Positions 28,910-38,418 of a DNA stretch of 64,000 nucleotides are shown one piece after another (position 1 is the first letter of the stretch; each line of letters begins with the position of its first letter). The translations under genes were made by a program, and so were the position numbers. The stretch covers positions 248,001 through 312,000 of the forward strand of contig NZ_JAOANW010000009.1 in the NCBI RefSeq assembly GCF_026162365.1, in the 5' to 3' direction. The notes under the pieces were generated by a model that was given only the letters and a program-made list of their open reading frames with translations, was not told the origin of the DNA and did not search any database. Source of the DNA: Nitratireductor luteus (GTDB taxonomy: Bacteria; Pseudomonadota; Alphaproteobacteria; Rhizobiales; Rhizobiaceae).

Positions 28910-29237
28910 GGCTTCCCGTCCTATGAAGCATCGTCACCCCGCCATTTCACGCTGATTGTGTGCGGCCTCCTTCCATTCTGCCCATTGCCTCTGTTTCCGC
29001 TCCCGAATTAGCCCGTTCTCGTTTGGGACCCAGCCTTCGATGAGGCTACTGTTATATACAAATAAATGTAAAAATGAGAAAATACAACTTTTAGGTGTAT
29101 ATCGGCCCGGCGAGCGATTTGCCCGCTGCACCCTTGACCGCGAGCCAATCCACGGCCATGTGACGTGCTGCCGGGTGACCCGGAACACGGAATTACAGGT
29201 GCCGGCGAGATCGGCACCCGCGAGGTATTGCGAGATT
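28910..29237. promoter_or_regulatory. Upstream region of topA with an A/T-rich island
   Basis: The gap has no gene. Between about 29041 and 29105 it is strikingly A/T-rich for this genome. Within it, TATATACA (29053-29060) and TGTATAT (29096-29102) form an inverted repeat with 7 matched bases and a 35-base spacer. This probably holds the topA promoter; the role of the repeat is unknown. Confidence 0.45.
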
Positions 29238-31835
29238 ATGGAAGTCGTTATCGTCGAGTCGCCAGCTAAGGCGAAAACAATCAACAAGTATTTGGGTAAG
29301 GATTACAAGGTCCTGGCATCGTTTGGCCATGTCCGGGATTTGCCCCCCAAGGACGGTTCCGTGCGACCCGACGAGGATTTCGCCATGTCCTGGGCCGTCG
29401 ATGCCCCCTCCTCCAAACGCTTGGGCGACATCACCAAGGCGGTCAAGGATGCCGACGGCGTCATCCTGGCGACCGACCCCGACCGCGAGGGCGAGGCTAT
29501 TTCCTGGCATGTGCTGGAGGTGCTGCGCCAGAAGCGCGCGCTCAAGGACAAGCCGGTGCGCCGCGTTGTCTTCAACGCCATCACCAAAAAGGCGGTGCTC
29601 GATGCGATGGCCGCCCCGCGCGAGATCGACGCGGCGCTCGTCGACGCCTATCTGGCCCGCCGCGCGCTGGACTATCTCGTCGGCTTCAACCTGTCCCCCG
29701 TGCTCTGGCGCAAGCTGCCGGGCGCCCGCTCGGCCGGCCGCGTCCAGTCCGTGGCGCTGCGTCTGGTCTGCGACCGGGAACTGGAGATCGAGCGTTTTGT
29801 CCGCGAGGATTACTGGCAGATCGCGGCCCTGCTCGACACCCCGCGCGGCCAAGGTTTCGAGGCCAGGCTGACCGAGTTCGGCGGCAAGAAGCTGCAGAAG
29901 CTATCGATAAAGAGCCAGGAAGAAGCCGACAGCATCAAGGCGATGCTCGACGGCGCCAGCTACAAGGCCCTGTCGGTCGAGGCCAAGCCGACAAGGCGCA
30001 ATCCCGGCCCGCCCTTCACCACCTCCACCCTTCAACAGGCGGCATCCTCCCGCCTCGGCTTCGGCGCGACGCGCACCATGCAGGTGGCCCAGCGCCTTTA
30101 TGAAGGCATCGAGATCGGCGGCGAAGCGACCGGTCTCATTACCTATATGCGTACCGACGGCGTGCAGATGGCGCCCGAGGCGCTCGATCAGGCCCGCGCC
30201 GCGATCGCCGACACCTTCGGAGAGCGCTACCTGCCCGAAAAGGCGCGCTTTTATTCCGTCAAGGCCAAGAATGCCCAGGAGGCGCACGAGGCTATCCGAC
30301 CGACCGATTTCGCACGCAGTCCCGACAAGGTGCGTAAATATCTCGATGCCGACCAGTTCCGGCTTTATGACATGATCTGGAAGCGCGCCATCGCCAGCCA
30401 GATGCAGCCGGCGGAGATAGAGCGCACGACGGTCGAGATCGAAGCCGCCGGCGACGGGCGCAAGGCCGGCCTGCGCGCCGTCGGCTCGGTCATCCGCTTC
30501 GACGGCTTCCTCGCCGCCTATACGGATGTGAAGGACGAGGACAAGGAAGACGAGAACGAGAACCGCCTTCCGGAAATCCGCGACGGCGAGACCCTGGCGC
30601 GCGAGGCGGTCAACGTCACCAAGCACACCACCGAGCCGCCGCCACGCTACACCGAAGCCTCGCTCATCAAGAAGATGGAGGAATTAGGTATCGGGCGCCC
30701 TTCCACCTACGCTTCGACGCTGAAGACGCTGGAAGAACGTGATTATGTCACCGTCGACAGGCGCCGCCTCGTGCCCCAGGCCAAGGGACGCATCGTCACC
30801 GGCTTCCTCGAGAATTTCTTCCGGCGCTACGTGGAATACGACTTCACCGCCGACCTCGAGGAAAAGCTGGACCGCATTTCCGACGGCCAACTTTCGTGGA
30901 AGGACGTGCTTCGGGACTTCTGGAAGGATTTCTCCGGCGCCGTCGACGACATCAAGGAGCTGCGCGTCACTGACGTGCTGGACGCACTTAACGAAGAACT
31001 GGCGCCGCTGGTTTTCCCGCCCCGCGAGGACGGCTCCAATCCGCGCATCTGTCCCAAATGCGGAACCGGCAACCTGTCGCTGAAGCTCGGCCGCTACGGA
31101 GCCTTCGTCGGCTGCTCCAACTATCCCGAATGCGGCTTCACCCGTCAGCTCGGCGAAAACGGCGAGAACGGCGATGCCGCGCTTGATGGCAACAAGGAGC
31201 TGGGTGTCGATCCCGTCACCGGGGAGGAAATCACCCTGCGCTCGGGCCGCTTCGGCCCCTATGTCCAGCGCGGAGAAGGCAAGGAGGCCAAACGCGCGAG
31301 CCTGCCCAAGGGCTGGTCCGTCGAAAGCATGGACTATGAGAAGGCCATGGCGCTGCTGTCGCTTCCCCGCGATATCGGCCAGCATCCCGAAACCGGCAAG
31401 ATGATTTCGGCCGGCATCGGCCGTTACGGTCCATTCCTGCTGCATGACGGCGGCTACGCCAATCTGGAAAGCGTCGAGGAGGTCTTCTCCATCGGCCTCA
31501 ACCGCGCGGTCTCCGTGATCGCGGACAAGAAAGCCAAGGGGCCGGGCCGCGGCGGGCGCGGCACGCCGGCGGCGCTGAAGGATCTCGGCGAGCATCCCGA
31601 CGGCGGCGCCATTACGGTGCGCGATGGCCGCTACGGGCCTTATGTGAACTACGGCAAGGTGAACGCCACGCTGCCCAAGGGCAAGGACCCCGCCAACGTG
31701 ACGCTGGAAGAGGCGCTGGAACTTGTCGCCGCCAAGGCGGGTAAGGGAGGCAAAGCGAAAAAGCCCGCCAAAAAGGCCCCTGCCAAAAAGCCGGCGGCAA
31801 AGGCGAAGGCCAAGGCGAAAACGGGAGTCGAGTGA
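29238..31835 (+). CDS. topA: DNA topoisomerase I
   Basis: 865 residues. TopA relaxes negative supercoils. The start MEVVIVESPAKAKTINKYLG opens the Toprim domain, with ATDPDREGEAISW the acidic metal site. The active-site tyrosine is Tyr303 in LITYMRTDG, and IGRPSTYASTL is conserved downstream. One Cys4 zinc finger (CPKCG and CSNYPEC) follows the catalytic core, then topoisomerase-like repeats (GPYVQRG, GPFLLHDGG, GPYVNYGK). The C-terminus is a Lys/Ala-rich tail. GAGG lies upstream of the chosen ATG. The stop is directly followed by the TTG start of rnr. Confidence 0.97.
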   Translation: MEVVIVESPAKAKTINKYLGKDYKVLASFGHVRDLPPKDGSVRPDEDFAMSWAVDAPSSKRLGDITKAVKDADGVILATDPDREGEAISWHVLEVLRQKRALKDKPVRRVVFNAITKKAVLDAMAAPREIDAALVDAYLARRALDYLVGFNLSPVLWRKLPGARSAGRVQSVALRLVCDRELEIERFVREDYWQIAALLDTPRGQGFEARLTEFGGKKLQKLSIKSQEEADSIKAMLDGASYKALSVEAKPTRRNPGPPFTTSTLQQAASSRLGFGATRTMQVAQRLYEGIEIGGEATGLITYMRTDGVQMAPEALDQARAAIADTFGERYLPEKARFYSVKAKNAQEAHEAIRPTDFARSPDKVRKYLDADQFRLYDMIWKRAIASQMQPAEIERTTVEIEAAGDGRKAGLRAVGSVIRFDGFLAAYTDVKDEDKEDENENRLPEIRDGETLAREAVNVTKHTTEPPPRYTEASLIKKMEELGIGRPSTYASTLKTLEERDYVTVDRRRLVPQAKGRIVTGFLENFFRRYVEYDFTADLEEKLDRISDGQLSWKDVLRDFWKDFSGAVDDIKELRVTDVLDALNEELAPLVFPPREDGSNPRICPKCGTGNLSLKLGRYGAFVGCSNYPECGFTRQLGENGENGDAALDGNKELGVDPVTGEEITLRSGRFGPYVQRGEGKEAKRASLPKGWSVESMDYEKAMALLSLPRDIGQHPETGKMISAGIGRYGPFLLHDGGYANLESVEEVFSIGLNRAVSVIADKKAKGPGRGGRGTPAALKDLGEHPDGGAITVRDGRYGPYVNYGKVNATLPKGKDPANVTLEEALELVAAKAGKGGKAKKPAKKAPAKKPAAKAKAKAKTGVE

Positions 31836-34175
31836 TTGGCGCGCAGGATATCCGGCTCTAGATCTTCCGGGCCCAAATCTCCGGGGCAAGATGCGGGCAC
31901 AACCGCGCGCAGCGGCAATCCGCACCTGCCTTCGCGCGACGACATCCTGCGTTACATTACGGAAAACCCGGACGAATCCGGCAAGCGCGAACTGGCCAAG
32001 GCCTTCGGTCTGAAGGGCAGCGACCGTATTTGGCTGAAGGACGTTCTTCGCGATCTCCAGGACGAGGGACTGATCAAGAAGCGGCGCAAGAAGATGCTAC
32101 CGCCGGGCGCCCTGCCCCATGTCGTGGTGCTCGACATCTTCTCCCGCGACGCCGAAGGCGGGCTGCTTGCCCGACCGGCCGAGCAGGACGAGATCGACGT
32201 TCCCGTGCCCATGGTGGTCATCCGCAGCCAGAAATCGGGCCAGAAATCGGGCAAGCCCGCCGCCGGTGTTGGCGACCGCGTGCTGGCGCGCGTTTTCCCG
32301 AGCGAAGACGAGGCCGGCCCCGCCTATTCGGGCCGCATCATGAAGGTCTTCGAGCGCAAGCGGCGCGCCGCGCTCGGTGTCTTCCGCGTCCTCGAGGACG
32401 GCAGCTTCCGCATTGAGCCCGTCGAGCGCCGACAGCCTGAAATGCAGGTCAGCGAGGAGCATCGCGCCGACGCGAAGGACGGCGACCTGGTCGAGGCCGA
32501 GATCGTGTCGCGCAACCGCTATGGCCTGCAGCAGGCGAAGGTGCTGGAGGTGATCGGATCGCTCAAGAGCGAAAAGGCGGTCTCGATGATCGCCATCCAC
32601 GCTCACGAAATACCTCATATCTTCCCCCAGGCCGTGCTCGACGAGGCCGAGGAGGCGAAGCCGGCAACCCTCCAAGGCCGCGAGGACTGGCGCAAGCTGC
32701 CGCTCCTCACGATCGACCCTGCCGACGCAAAGGACCATGACGACGCCGTCTATGCCGAGCCCGACCCCGCCGACGACAACCGCGGCGGCCACATCGTCAC
32801 CGTCGCCATCGCCGATGTCGCGCACTATGTGCGGATAGGTTCGGCTCTCGACCGCGAGGCGCTGAAGCGGGGCAACTCCGTCTATTTCCCCGACCGGGTG
32901 GTGCCCATGCTGCCCGAGCGCATCTCCAACGATCTGTGCTCGCTGCGCGAGGGCGAGGCGCGGCCGGCGCTGGCCGTCCGCATGCGCTTCAGCCACCAAG
33001 GCCGCAAGCTTGACCACAGCTTCCACCGGGTGATGATGCGCTCGGCAGCGCGCCTTTCCTACCAGCAGGCCCAGGCGGCGATCGACGGCGAGCCCGACGA
33101 CAAAACCGGACCGCTCCTCGAACCCGTCCTCAAGCCGTTGTGGGAAGCCTATGCCGTGCTCAAGCGGGGCCGCGCCGCGCGCGAGCCGCTGGAGCTCGAC
33201 CTGCCGGAAAGAAAGCTGATCCTCAAGGAGGACGGCACGGTCGACCGCGTGACCATCCCCCCGCGCCTCGATGCCCACAAGCTCATCGAGGAGTTCATGA
33301 TCCAGGCCAATGTCTGCGCCGCCGAAACGCTGGAGACGGCCCGCCAGCCTTTGGTCTACCGCGTCCATGACGCGCCCTCGCTCGCCAAGCAGGAAAGCCT
33401 GCGCGAGTTCCTCGCAACGCTGGACATTTCGCTGGCACGCGGGCCCCAGCTTCGCCCGGCCCTGTTCAATACGATCCTCGCCCGCGTCGAAGGCGCCGAC
33501 CACGAGCAGCTCGTCAACGAGGTCGTGCTGCGCTCGCAGAGCCAGGCCGTCTACGCCACGGAGAATCTCGGTCACTTCGGCCTCAATCTGCGGCGCTACG
33601 CCCATTTCACCTCGCCCATCCGCCGCTATGCCGATCTCATGGTTCACCGCGCCCTGATCACGTCCCAGGGCTTCGGTAAGGACGGGTTGCGCAAGGAAGA
33701 TGAGGAGCGGCTGGAGGAAATATCCGCTCTCATCTCCGCCACCGAGCGCCGCGCCATGGCCGCCGAGCGCGAGACGGTTGATCGCCTGATTGCCGAGCAT
33801 CTGGCCGGCCGTACCGGCGAAGAGTTTTCGGCCCGCATCGCCGGTATCGCGGGCGCCGGCCTTTTCGTCCAGTTGCCACAATTTGGCGCAGATGGCTTTA
33901 TCCCGGTGTCGTCCCTGGGCAATGAGTACTATATCTACGATGAGGCTCGCCACGCGATGATCGGCGAGAAGAGCGGGAAGGGTTTTCAGCTCGGCGACAG
34001 CGTCGAAGTTCGCCTGATCGAGGTCGCGCCGCTTGCGGGCGCGATGCGGTTTGAAATGCTGAGCGAGCCGGTGAAGCTTCCAGGCTCTACGAAATCGTTC
34101 CACAAGGCCCGCCGTGGACGCGGTCGCGCCAGCGGCAACAAGGCAAAGGCCTCACCCGGAGGCAGGAGACGGTGA
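31836..34175 (+). CDS. rnr: Ribonuclease R
   Basis: 779 residues. RNase R is a processive 3'-5' exoribonuclease that degrades structured RNA. An N-terminal winged-helix region (about residues 30-80) is followed by cold-shock-like domains, the RNB catalytic domain with TIDPADAKDHDDAVY (metal-binding Asp residues) and HFTSPIRRYADLMVHR, and an S1 domain near residues 660-745. The tail is Lys/Gly/Arg-rich. The start is a TTG directly after the topA stop, with GGGAGTCGAG in the end of topA as a possible ribosome-binding site. The stop overlaps the next gene. Confidence 0.95.
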   Translation: MARRISGSRSSGPKSPGQDAGTTARSGNPHLPSRDDILRYITENPDESGKRELAKAFGLKGSDRIWLKDVLRDLQDEGLIKKRRKKMLPPGALPHVVVLDIFSRDAEGGLLARPAEQDEIDVPVPMVVIRSQKSGQKSGKPAAGVGDRVLARVFPSEDEAGPAYSGRIMKVFERKRRAALGVFRVLEDGSFRIEPVERRQPEMQVSEEHRADAKDGDLVEAEIVSRNRYGLQQAKVLEVIGSLKSEKAVSMIAIHAHEIPHIFPQAVLDEAEEAKPATLQGREDWRKLPLLTIDPADAKDHDDAVYAEPDPADDNRGGHIVTVAIADVAHYVRIGSALDREALKRGNSVYFPDRVVPMLPERISNDLCSLREGEARPALAVRMRFSHQGRKLDHSFHRVMMRSAARLSYQQAQAAIDGEPDDKTGPLLEPVLKPLWEAYAVLKRGRAAREPLELDLPERKLILKEDGTVDRVTIPPRLDAHKLIEEFMIQANVCAAETLETARQPLVYRVHDAPSLAKQESLREFLATLDISLARGPQLRPALFNTILARVEGADHEQLVNEVVLRSQSQAVYATENLGHFGLNLRRYAHFTSPIRRYADLMVHRALITSQGFGKDGLRKEDEERLEEISALISATERRAMAAERETVDRLIAEHLAGRTGEEFSARIAGIAGAGLFVQLPQFGADGFIPVSSLGNEYYIYDEARHAMIGEKSGKGFQLGDSVEVRLIEVAPLAGAMRFEMLSEPVKLPGSTKSFHKARRGRGRASGNKAKASPGGRRR

Positions 34176-34609
34176 TGGAAGAGCAGGTTTTCGGCGCCGG
34201 CGGGACGAGCCGCCGCAGGCGCTCCGTCTGGGAGGCGATGAAGCGCGGCTTTGCGGGCCGCTGCCCGCATTGCGGGCGAGGCCGGCTTTTTCGCGCTTAT
34301 CTGAAGACGGTGGAAAACTGCGAGGCGTGCGACGAGGTGATCAGCCACCACCGCGCCGACGACCTGCCCGCCTATCTCGTGATCGTCGTCGTCGGTCACA
34401 TCGTCGTGGGCGCCTTCATGGGCGTGGAGGCGATGACCGTCTGGCCGAGCTGGCTGCATCTGGCGATCTGGGTTCCGGTCACGCTCTTGATGTCCCTCTG
34501 GCTGATCGGTCCGATGAAGGGCGCCGTGGTCGGCCTGCAATGGGCCCAGTACATGCACGGGTTCGGCGGCGAACCCGACACGCTCGAAACCCATCCAGAG
34601 CTGCGATAG
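34175..34609 (+). CDS. DUF983-family membrane protein
   Basis: 144 residues. A zinc-ribbon-like CPHCGRGRLF pairs with CEACDEV about 25 residues later, and two hydrophobic segments follow (residues about 67-85 and 95-112). This order is that of DUF983, a family of unknown function often near cytochrome oxidase or housekeeping genes. The ATG was chosen because GGCAGGAGAC precedes it and it shares bases with the rnr stop; a GTG one codon upstream is possible. It is immediately followed by the Nudix gene. Confidence 0.85.
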   Translation: MEEQVFGAGGTSRRRRSVWEAMKRGFAGRCPHCGRGRLFRAYLKTVENCEACDEVISHHRADDLPAYLVIVVVGHIVVGAFMGVEAMTVWPSWLHLAIWVPVTLLMSLWLIGPMKGAVVGLQWAQYMHGFGGEPDTLETHPELR

Positions 34610-35359
34610 ATGACGCAGCGCATGGACGGCTTGACCCGCAACGAGGTCGATAAGGCCGAATCGAAGGATTTTGCCCTCGGCGGAAAGCCGATGCGCCCGA
34701 AGGATGCTGCCACGCTGATCCTGCTGGACAAGCGTGGCAACGAGCATTTCGTGCTGATCGGCCGCCGCCACAAGCGTCATGCATTCATGCCGGGCCGCTT
34801 CGTCTTCCCCGGCGGCCGCACCGACCCGACCGACAGCCGCATCCCGGTCCACGCCGACCTGCACCCGGCTGAAGCGGAAAAGCTGACGGCGCCGACCCGC
34901 ATCACCCAGGCGCGCGCCAAGGCGATCGCCATGTCGGCTGTCCGCGAGACCTGCGAAGAGGCAGGTTTCCTCATAGGCGTGCCGGCGCCCTTCTCGACCC
35001 GCAGTCCGCATTGGCGCGATTTCGCCGAAAACGGCATCCAGCCCTCGCTCGACAGGCTGCGCTATATCGCCCGCGCCATAACGCCGCCGGGCCGCGTGCG
35101 CCGCTATGACACCCGCTTCCTGGCCGCATGGCGCGACGACGTTGCCTGCGAATTGCCGGATGGTGGATCGACCGACGAACTGGAGGAGATCGTATGGCTT
35201 CCCATCGCCGACGCCATGCAGGCAGAAATCCCCGCCATCACGCGAACCATCCTCGACGACCTCCAGCGCCGCCTTGCCGATGACCCCGAACTGAGCCCGG
35301 GCGGACTCGTGCCCTTCTATTCGATGCGCGGCAACCGGTTCGTCAAGCTGTTGACTTGA
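34610..35359 (+). CDS. Nudix hydrolase (NUDT19-like)
   Basis: 249 residues. The first half of the Nudix motif reads GRFVFPGGRTD and the second AVRETCEEAGF, separated by an insertion of about 45 residues; this split is typical of the NUDT7/NUDT19-like subfamily. The family hydrolyses nucleoside-diphosphate-linked compounds such as CoA or ADP-sugars; the substrate is not known. Residues RYIARAITPPGRVRRYDTRF and STDELEEIVW lie toward the end. It starts right after the DUF983 stop. Confidence 0.86.
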   Translation: MTQRMDGLTRNEVDKAESKDFALGGKPMRPKDAATLILLDKRGNEHFVLIGRRHKRHAFMPGRFVFPGGRTDPTDSRIPVHADLHPAEAEKLTAPTRITQARAKAIAMSAVRETCEEAGFLIGVPAPFSTRSPHWRDFAENGIQPSLDRLRYIARAITPPGRVRRYDTRFLAAWRDDVACELPDGGSTDELEEIVWLPIADAMQAEIPAITRTILDDLQRRLADDPELSPGGLVPFYSMRGNRFVKLLT

Positions 35360-35389
35360 ACAGTCGCGCGCCCTCCTTGCTCTGGATCA

Positions 35390-35408
35390 GGCACGGCTTT
35401 GCCGTGCC
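35390..35408 (+). terminator. Hairpin after the Nudix gene
   Basis: GGCACGGC (35390-35397) pairs with GCCGTGCC (35401-35408) across a TTT loop, 30 bases past the Nudix stop. No T-run follows, so it may only mark the end of the transcript or affect readthrough into rpmG. Confidence 0.35.
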
Positions 35409-35522
35409 GAGCGGGCTTGACTTTTGAGCGCCGGTCTATATGTCTCCGGCGAGCTTTTGGCGAGCACCGCGGTATCTGCCGGTTGGGGCCGCATCATTCA
35501 CCACGAAAAACGGATTAGTGAC

Positions 35523-35690
35523 ATGGCCAAGGCCACGACCATCAAGATCAAACTCCTGTCGACGGCCGATACCGGCTTCTTTTATGTCGCCAAGAAGAAC
35601 AGCCGCACGATGACCGAGAAGATGACCATGCGCAAATACGACCCGGTCGCGCGCAAGCACGTCGAGTTCAAGGAAGCGAAGATCAAGTAG
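35523..35690 (+). CDS. rpmG: 50S ribosomal protein L33
   Basis: 55 residues. [20 protein letters not shown] and [22 protein letters not shown] with [10 protein letters not shown] are the standard L33 sequence without the zinc-binding cysteines (the zinc-free type). A longer frame from 35424 is not supported. About 100 bases upstream TTGACT and TATATG occur, but with only 14 bases between them, so I do not call a promoter. A clear terminator follows. Confidence 0.97.
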   Translation: MAKATTIKIKLLSTADTGFFYVAKKNSRTMTEKMTMRKYDPVARKHVEFKEAKIK

Positions 35691-35716
35691 CTTTCTCATA
35701 CTGCTGAGATTATTCG

Positions 35717-35740
35717 ACGGCGCCGCAAGGCGCCGTTTTT
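35717..35740 (+). terminator. Rho-independent terminator of rpmG
   Basis: ACGGCGCC (35717-35724) pairs with GGCGCCGT (35729-35736) across a GCAA tetraloop and is followed by TTTTT. It ends the rpmG transcript 27 bases beyond the stop. Confidence 0.9.
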
Positions 35741-36127
35741 CGTTGCGCGTCCCGCTGGAGCAGCGGGAGAACCGGTCATGATTTTGAATGAAGTCTCGAG
35801 CCCGCCTTTTCCAGCGAGAATGAAAAAGGGGGCCGGCCGGCGATTGGCAGCGGTACGAGGAGGCCACTTAACGCCAGCGCCGACCGGCCGACCCCACGGA
35901 CCCAGGAGATGCGGCGGACCTGAGCATCATGGGGTATTGACAAATAGGGATCCACCAAAGGAGCCCCATCCCCTTGGCTGCGACACTCGCGCAAGAAAGC
36001 CGGAAAATCAACACTTACTTAACCATTTGAGCGATTCGGCTTACGTTAGGGTAAACACGTAACCATACGACGTTCGTTGAGCCACCCACTGCCGGGCAGA
36101 AAGGAGCAGGAACGTTCCGACGCCGCC
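35741..36127. other. Intergenic region between rpmG and pleD, no gene recognised
   Basis: The two flanking genes converge here. Short open frames exist on both strands but none resembles a protein or has a good ribosome-binding site. The right part (36000-36060) is relatively A/T-rich. I see no terminator for pleD with a clear T-run. Confidence 0.4.
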
Positions 36128-37498
36128 TCAGGCGGCCGGCGCCACAACTTTATTGCGGCCGCTCGCCTTGGCCTCGTAGAGGGCGACGTCGGCACGCTTG
36201 AAAAGTGCCTCGACCGTATCTTCGGGCAGCTTCATGGCAGCCACGCCCAGGCTGGTCGTCACCGGCACCGCCGGCTTCCCCTCGCCCATACCAAACGGTC
36301 CGCTGGCGATCTCGGCGCGAATTCGCTCAGCCACCTTTTGCGCGACGAACAACTCCGTATCCGGCATCACGATGACGAATTCCTCGCCGCCATAACGACA
36401 GACGAGATCGATGCCACGCAGGTTGCGCCGCAGCCGGGCAGCGAACTCGCGCAGGATAGCGTCGCCGCCGTCATGACCCCATTTGTCGTTGATCGCCTTG
36501 AAGCGGTCGATGTCGGCGATCATGATCGACAACGGCCTCCGGCGCGCCACGGCCCTGTCGAACAGGCGATGAAGGTGGCTGTCCAGATAGCGCCGGTTGT
36601 GGAGCCCGGTGAGCGGGTCGGTCACCGCCATCTCCACCGTCTCCGCGACGCTGGAGCGCAAGCCGTCATTGTAGCGCTTGCGCCTGATCTGCGTTCGCAG
36701 CCGCGCGATGAGCTCCTGTTTTTCGACCGGCGTCAGGATGTAGTCGTTGACGGCAAGTTCCAGCCCGCGAATGACGAACTCGTCCTCGCCGGGGTCGGTC
36801 ATCAGGATGATCGGCACCAGCCGGGTGTGCTCCAGCGCCCGAAGCTGCGAACACAGGCGCAGCGGGTCGTAGTCGGCATGCGCAGTGGCCACGATGACGC
36901 ACTCGAAGGCGCCTTCTGCCGCCCTTGCAAGGCCGGCCGGTCCATCGGCCGCAACTGCCAGCTCGAACTGGCCGTCGAGCATGCTCACGATCCGCCCGGC
37001 GGACGCCTCGTTCTGGTCGACCAGCAGGACGCGCGGCGCCGTGTCCGGCGCGCTCTTGCTGGCCAGCAATTCCTCGATGCCGATGTCGCGCGTCGTCGAG
37101 GCGCGCAGCCGCAACTCGTCGGTCAGCGCCTTCAGGCGCACGAGGCTCTTAACGCGGGTCAGCAATTGCAGATCGTTGACTGGCTTGGTCAGGAAATCGT
37201 CCGCGCCGGCCTCCAGCCCGCGCACCCGGTCGGCCGGTTGGTCCAGCGCCGTGACCATCACCACCGGAATATGCGTGGTCGCCGGATCGGCCTTGAGCCG
37301 GCGGCAAACCTCGAAACCATCCATGCCCGGCATCATGATGTCGAGCAGAACGACGTCGACCTTGCTTGCCTCGCAGATCTCGATGGCATCGCCCCCCGAG
37401 CGCGCGGTCACGACATCGTAATATTCCGCCAATAGCCGCGCCTCCAGCAACTTCAGGTTGGCCGGCACGTCGTCGACGACAAGAATCCTGGCAGTCAT
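36128..37498 (-). CDS. pleD: Response regulator with diguanylate cyclase domain, PleD-like
   Basis: 456 residues. Two receiver domains precede a GGDEF domain, the PleD architecture. The first receiver has ILVVDDVPANLKLLE and the phosphoacceptor Asp53 in LLDIMMPGMDG. The second receiver (about residues 155-275) lacks this motif in a clean form. The cyclase domain ends with RGIDLVCRYGGEEFVIV, which carries the active-site GGEEF and, five residues earlier, the RxxD inhibitory site (RGID). PleD makes cyclic di-GMP to drive the swarmer-to-stalked transition in Caulobacter; the role here is by homology. divK lies 41 bases upstream. Confidence 0.94.
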   Translation of the reverse strand: MTARILVVDDVPANLKLLEARLLAEYYDVVTARSGGDAIEICEASKVDVVLLDIMMPGMDGFEVCRRLKADPATTHIPVVMVTALDQPADRVRGLEAGADDFLTKPVNDLQLLTRVKSLVRLKALTDELRLRASTTRDIGIEELLASKSAPDTAPRVLLVDQNEASAGRIVSMLDGQFELAVAADGPAGLARAAEGAFECVIVATAHADYDPLRLCSQLRALEHTRLVPIILMTDPGEDEFVIRGLELAVNDYILTPVEKQELIARLRTQIRRKRYNDGLRSSVAETVEMAVTDPLTGLHNRRYLDSHLHRLFDRAVARRRPLSIMIADIDRFKAINDKWGHDGGDAILREFAARLRRNLRGIDLVCRYGGEEFVIVMPDTELFVAQKVAERIRAEIASGPFGMGEGKPAVPVTTSLGVAAMKLPEDTVEALFKRADVALYEAKASGRNKVVAPAA

Positions 37499-37539
37499 AG
37501 CCCCCGCTTACTCCCTCTACGCCAACCGGACTGACACCA

Positions 37540-37911
37540 TCATGCGTCCCCGAGATATGATTTGATCGTCTCGATGAAGCTGGGCACGGAAATCGGTTTG
37601 GAGATATAGGCCTCGCAGCCGCCCTGCCGGATGCGTTCCTCATCGCCCTTCATGGCGAATGCCGTCACTGCGATGACCGGGATCGTATGAAGGTCGTCGT
37701 CTTCCTTGAGCCATTTGGTGACCTCCAGCCCCGATACTTCCGGCAGCTGTATATCCATCAGGATGAGGTCGGGGCGGTGGGCGCGCGCTAGGTCGAGCGC
37801 CTGAAGCCCGTTGCGCGTACGCACGGTCTCGTAGCCGCTGGCCTCGATCAGGTCGCGGAAGAGCTTCATATTCAGCTCGTTGTCTTCGACGATCATGACC
37901 TTCTTCGGCAT
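37540..37911 (-). CDS. divK: Single-domain response regulator DivK
   Basis: 123 residues, a receiver domain alone. [20 protein letters not shown] carries the acidic pocket, Asp53 in [13 protein letters not shown] is the phosphoacceptor, and [16 protein letters not shown] plus CEAYISKPI complete the switch (Thr and Lys). DivK controls the PleC/DivJ/CckA-CtrA cell-cycle network. The divK-pleD order on one strand is as in Caulobacter. Two GANTC sites (37930-37934 and 37965-37969) lie upstream, a possible CcrM methylation link; that is only a sequence observation. Confidence 0.95.
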   Translation of the reverse strand: MPKKVMIVEDNELNMKLFRDLIEASGYETVRTRNGLQALDLARAHRPDLILMDIQLPEVSGLEVTKWLKEDDDLHTIPVIAVTAFAMKGDEERIRQGGCEAYISKPISVPSFIETIKSYLGDA

Positions 37912-38128
37912 CGATCCCCCGCTTATCCAGAATCGCCCGGCCCGAGCTTCACATCCACGAAGCCGAATCCAGCCGTCGCCCGCGTCCGGCAGACGGCCGG
38001 TTGCCGTTCCATGACGCGTTATCGCACAATTTGTTTTACGAAACGGAAATTATTGCACTTCAATTGACCGGCCCGTCCCTCTCCGGCACATTCCGCCCCG
38101 CACCATCATAGCCGAACCGGAAGCCATC

Positions 38129-38413
38129 GTGGAACAAGCCCATGCCGAATCGATTGCCATCACCGCCCTCGGCTTCATTGCCGGCGACGAAAAACTTCTG
38201 CCGCGCTTCCTGTCGATGACCGGCATAGAAGCCACGCAGATCCGCGATGCCGCCCGGGAGCCGGGTTTCATGGCGGGCGTCCTCCAGTTCATCCTCGCCC
38301 ATGAACCCACCCTGATAGCGTTTTCCGAACAAAGCGGCATCGCCCCGCAAGATGTCGCGCGCGCCCGCACCGCGCTGCCCCTTGGCGACGACGGCTATGA
38401 AGGCTCTGTCTGA
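38129..38413 (+). CDS. DUF3572-family protein
   Basis: 94 residues, GTG start preceded by CCGGAAG. ESIAITALGFIAGDEKLLPR and RFLSMTGIEATQIRDAA, followed by GFMAGVLQFILAHEPTLIAF, match DUF3572, an alphaproteobacterial family of unknown function. It is divergent from divK with about 215 bases between the starts and ends five bases before the stop of the convergent acetyltransferase gene. No membrane helix is present. Confidence 0.82.
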   Translation: MEQAHAESIAITALGFIAGDEKLLPRFLSMTGIEATQIRDAAREPGFMAGVLQFILAHEPTLIAFSEQSGIAPQDVARARTALPLGDDGYEGSV

Positions 38414-38418
38414 GCGCA

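Noticed and set aside
32097-34103. Open frame of 668 codons opposite rnr
   Set aside because: Same effect; rnr has the complete RNase R domain order.
35389-35430. TTGACT and TATATG ahead of rpmG as a promoter
   Set aside because: The hexamers are separated by 14 bases, too short for a normal sigma-70 promoter.
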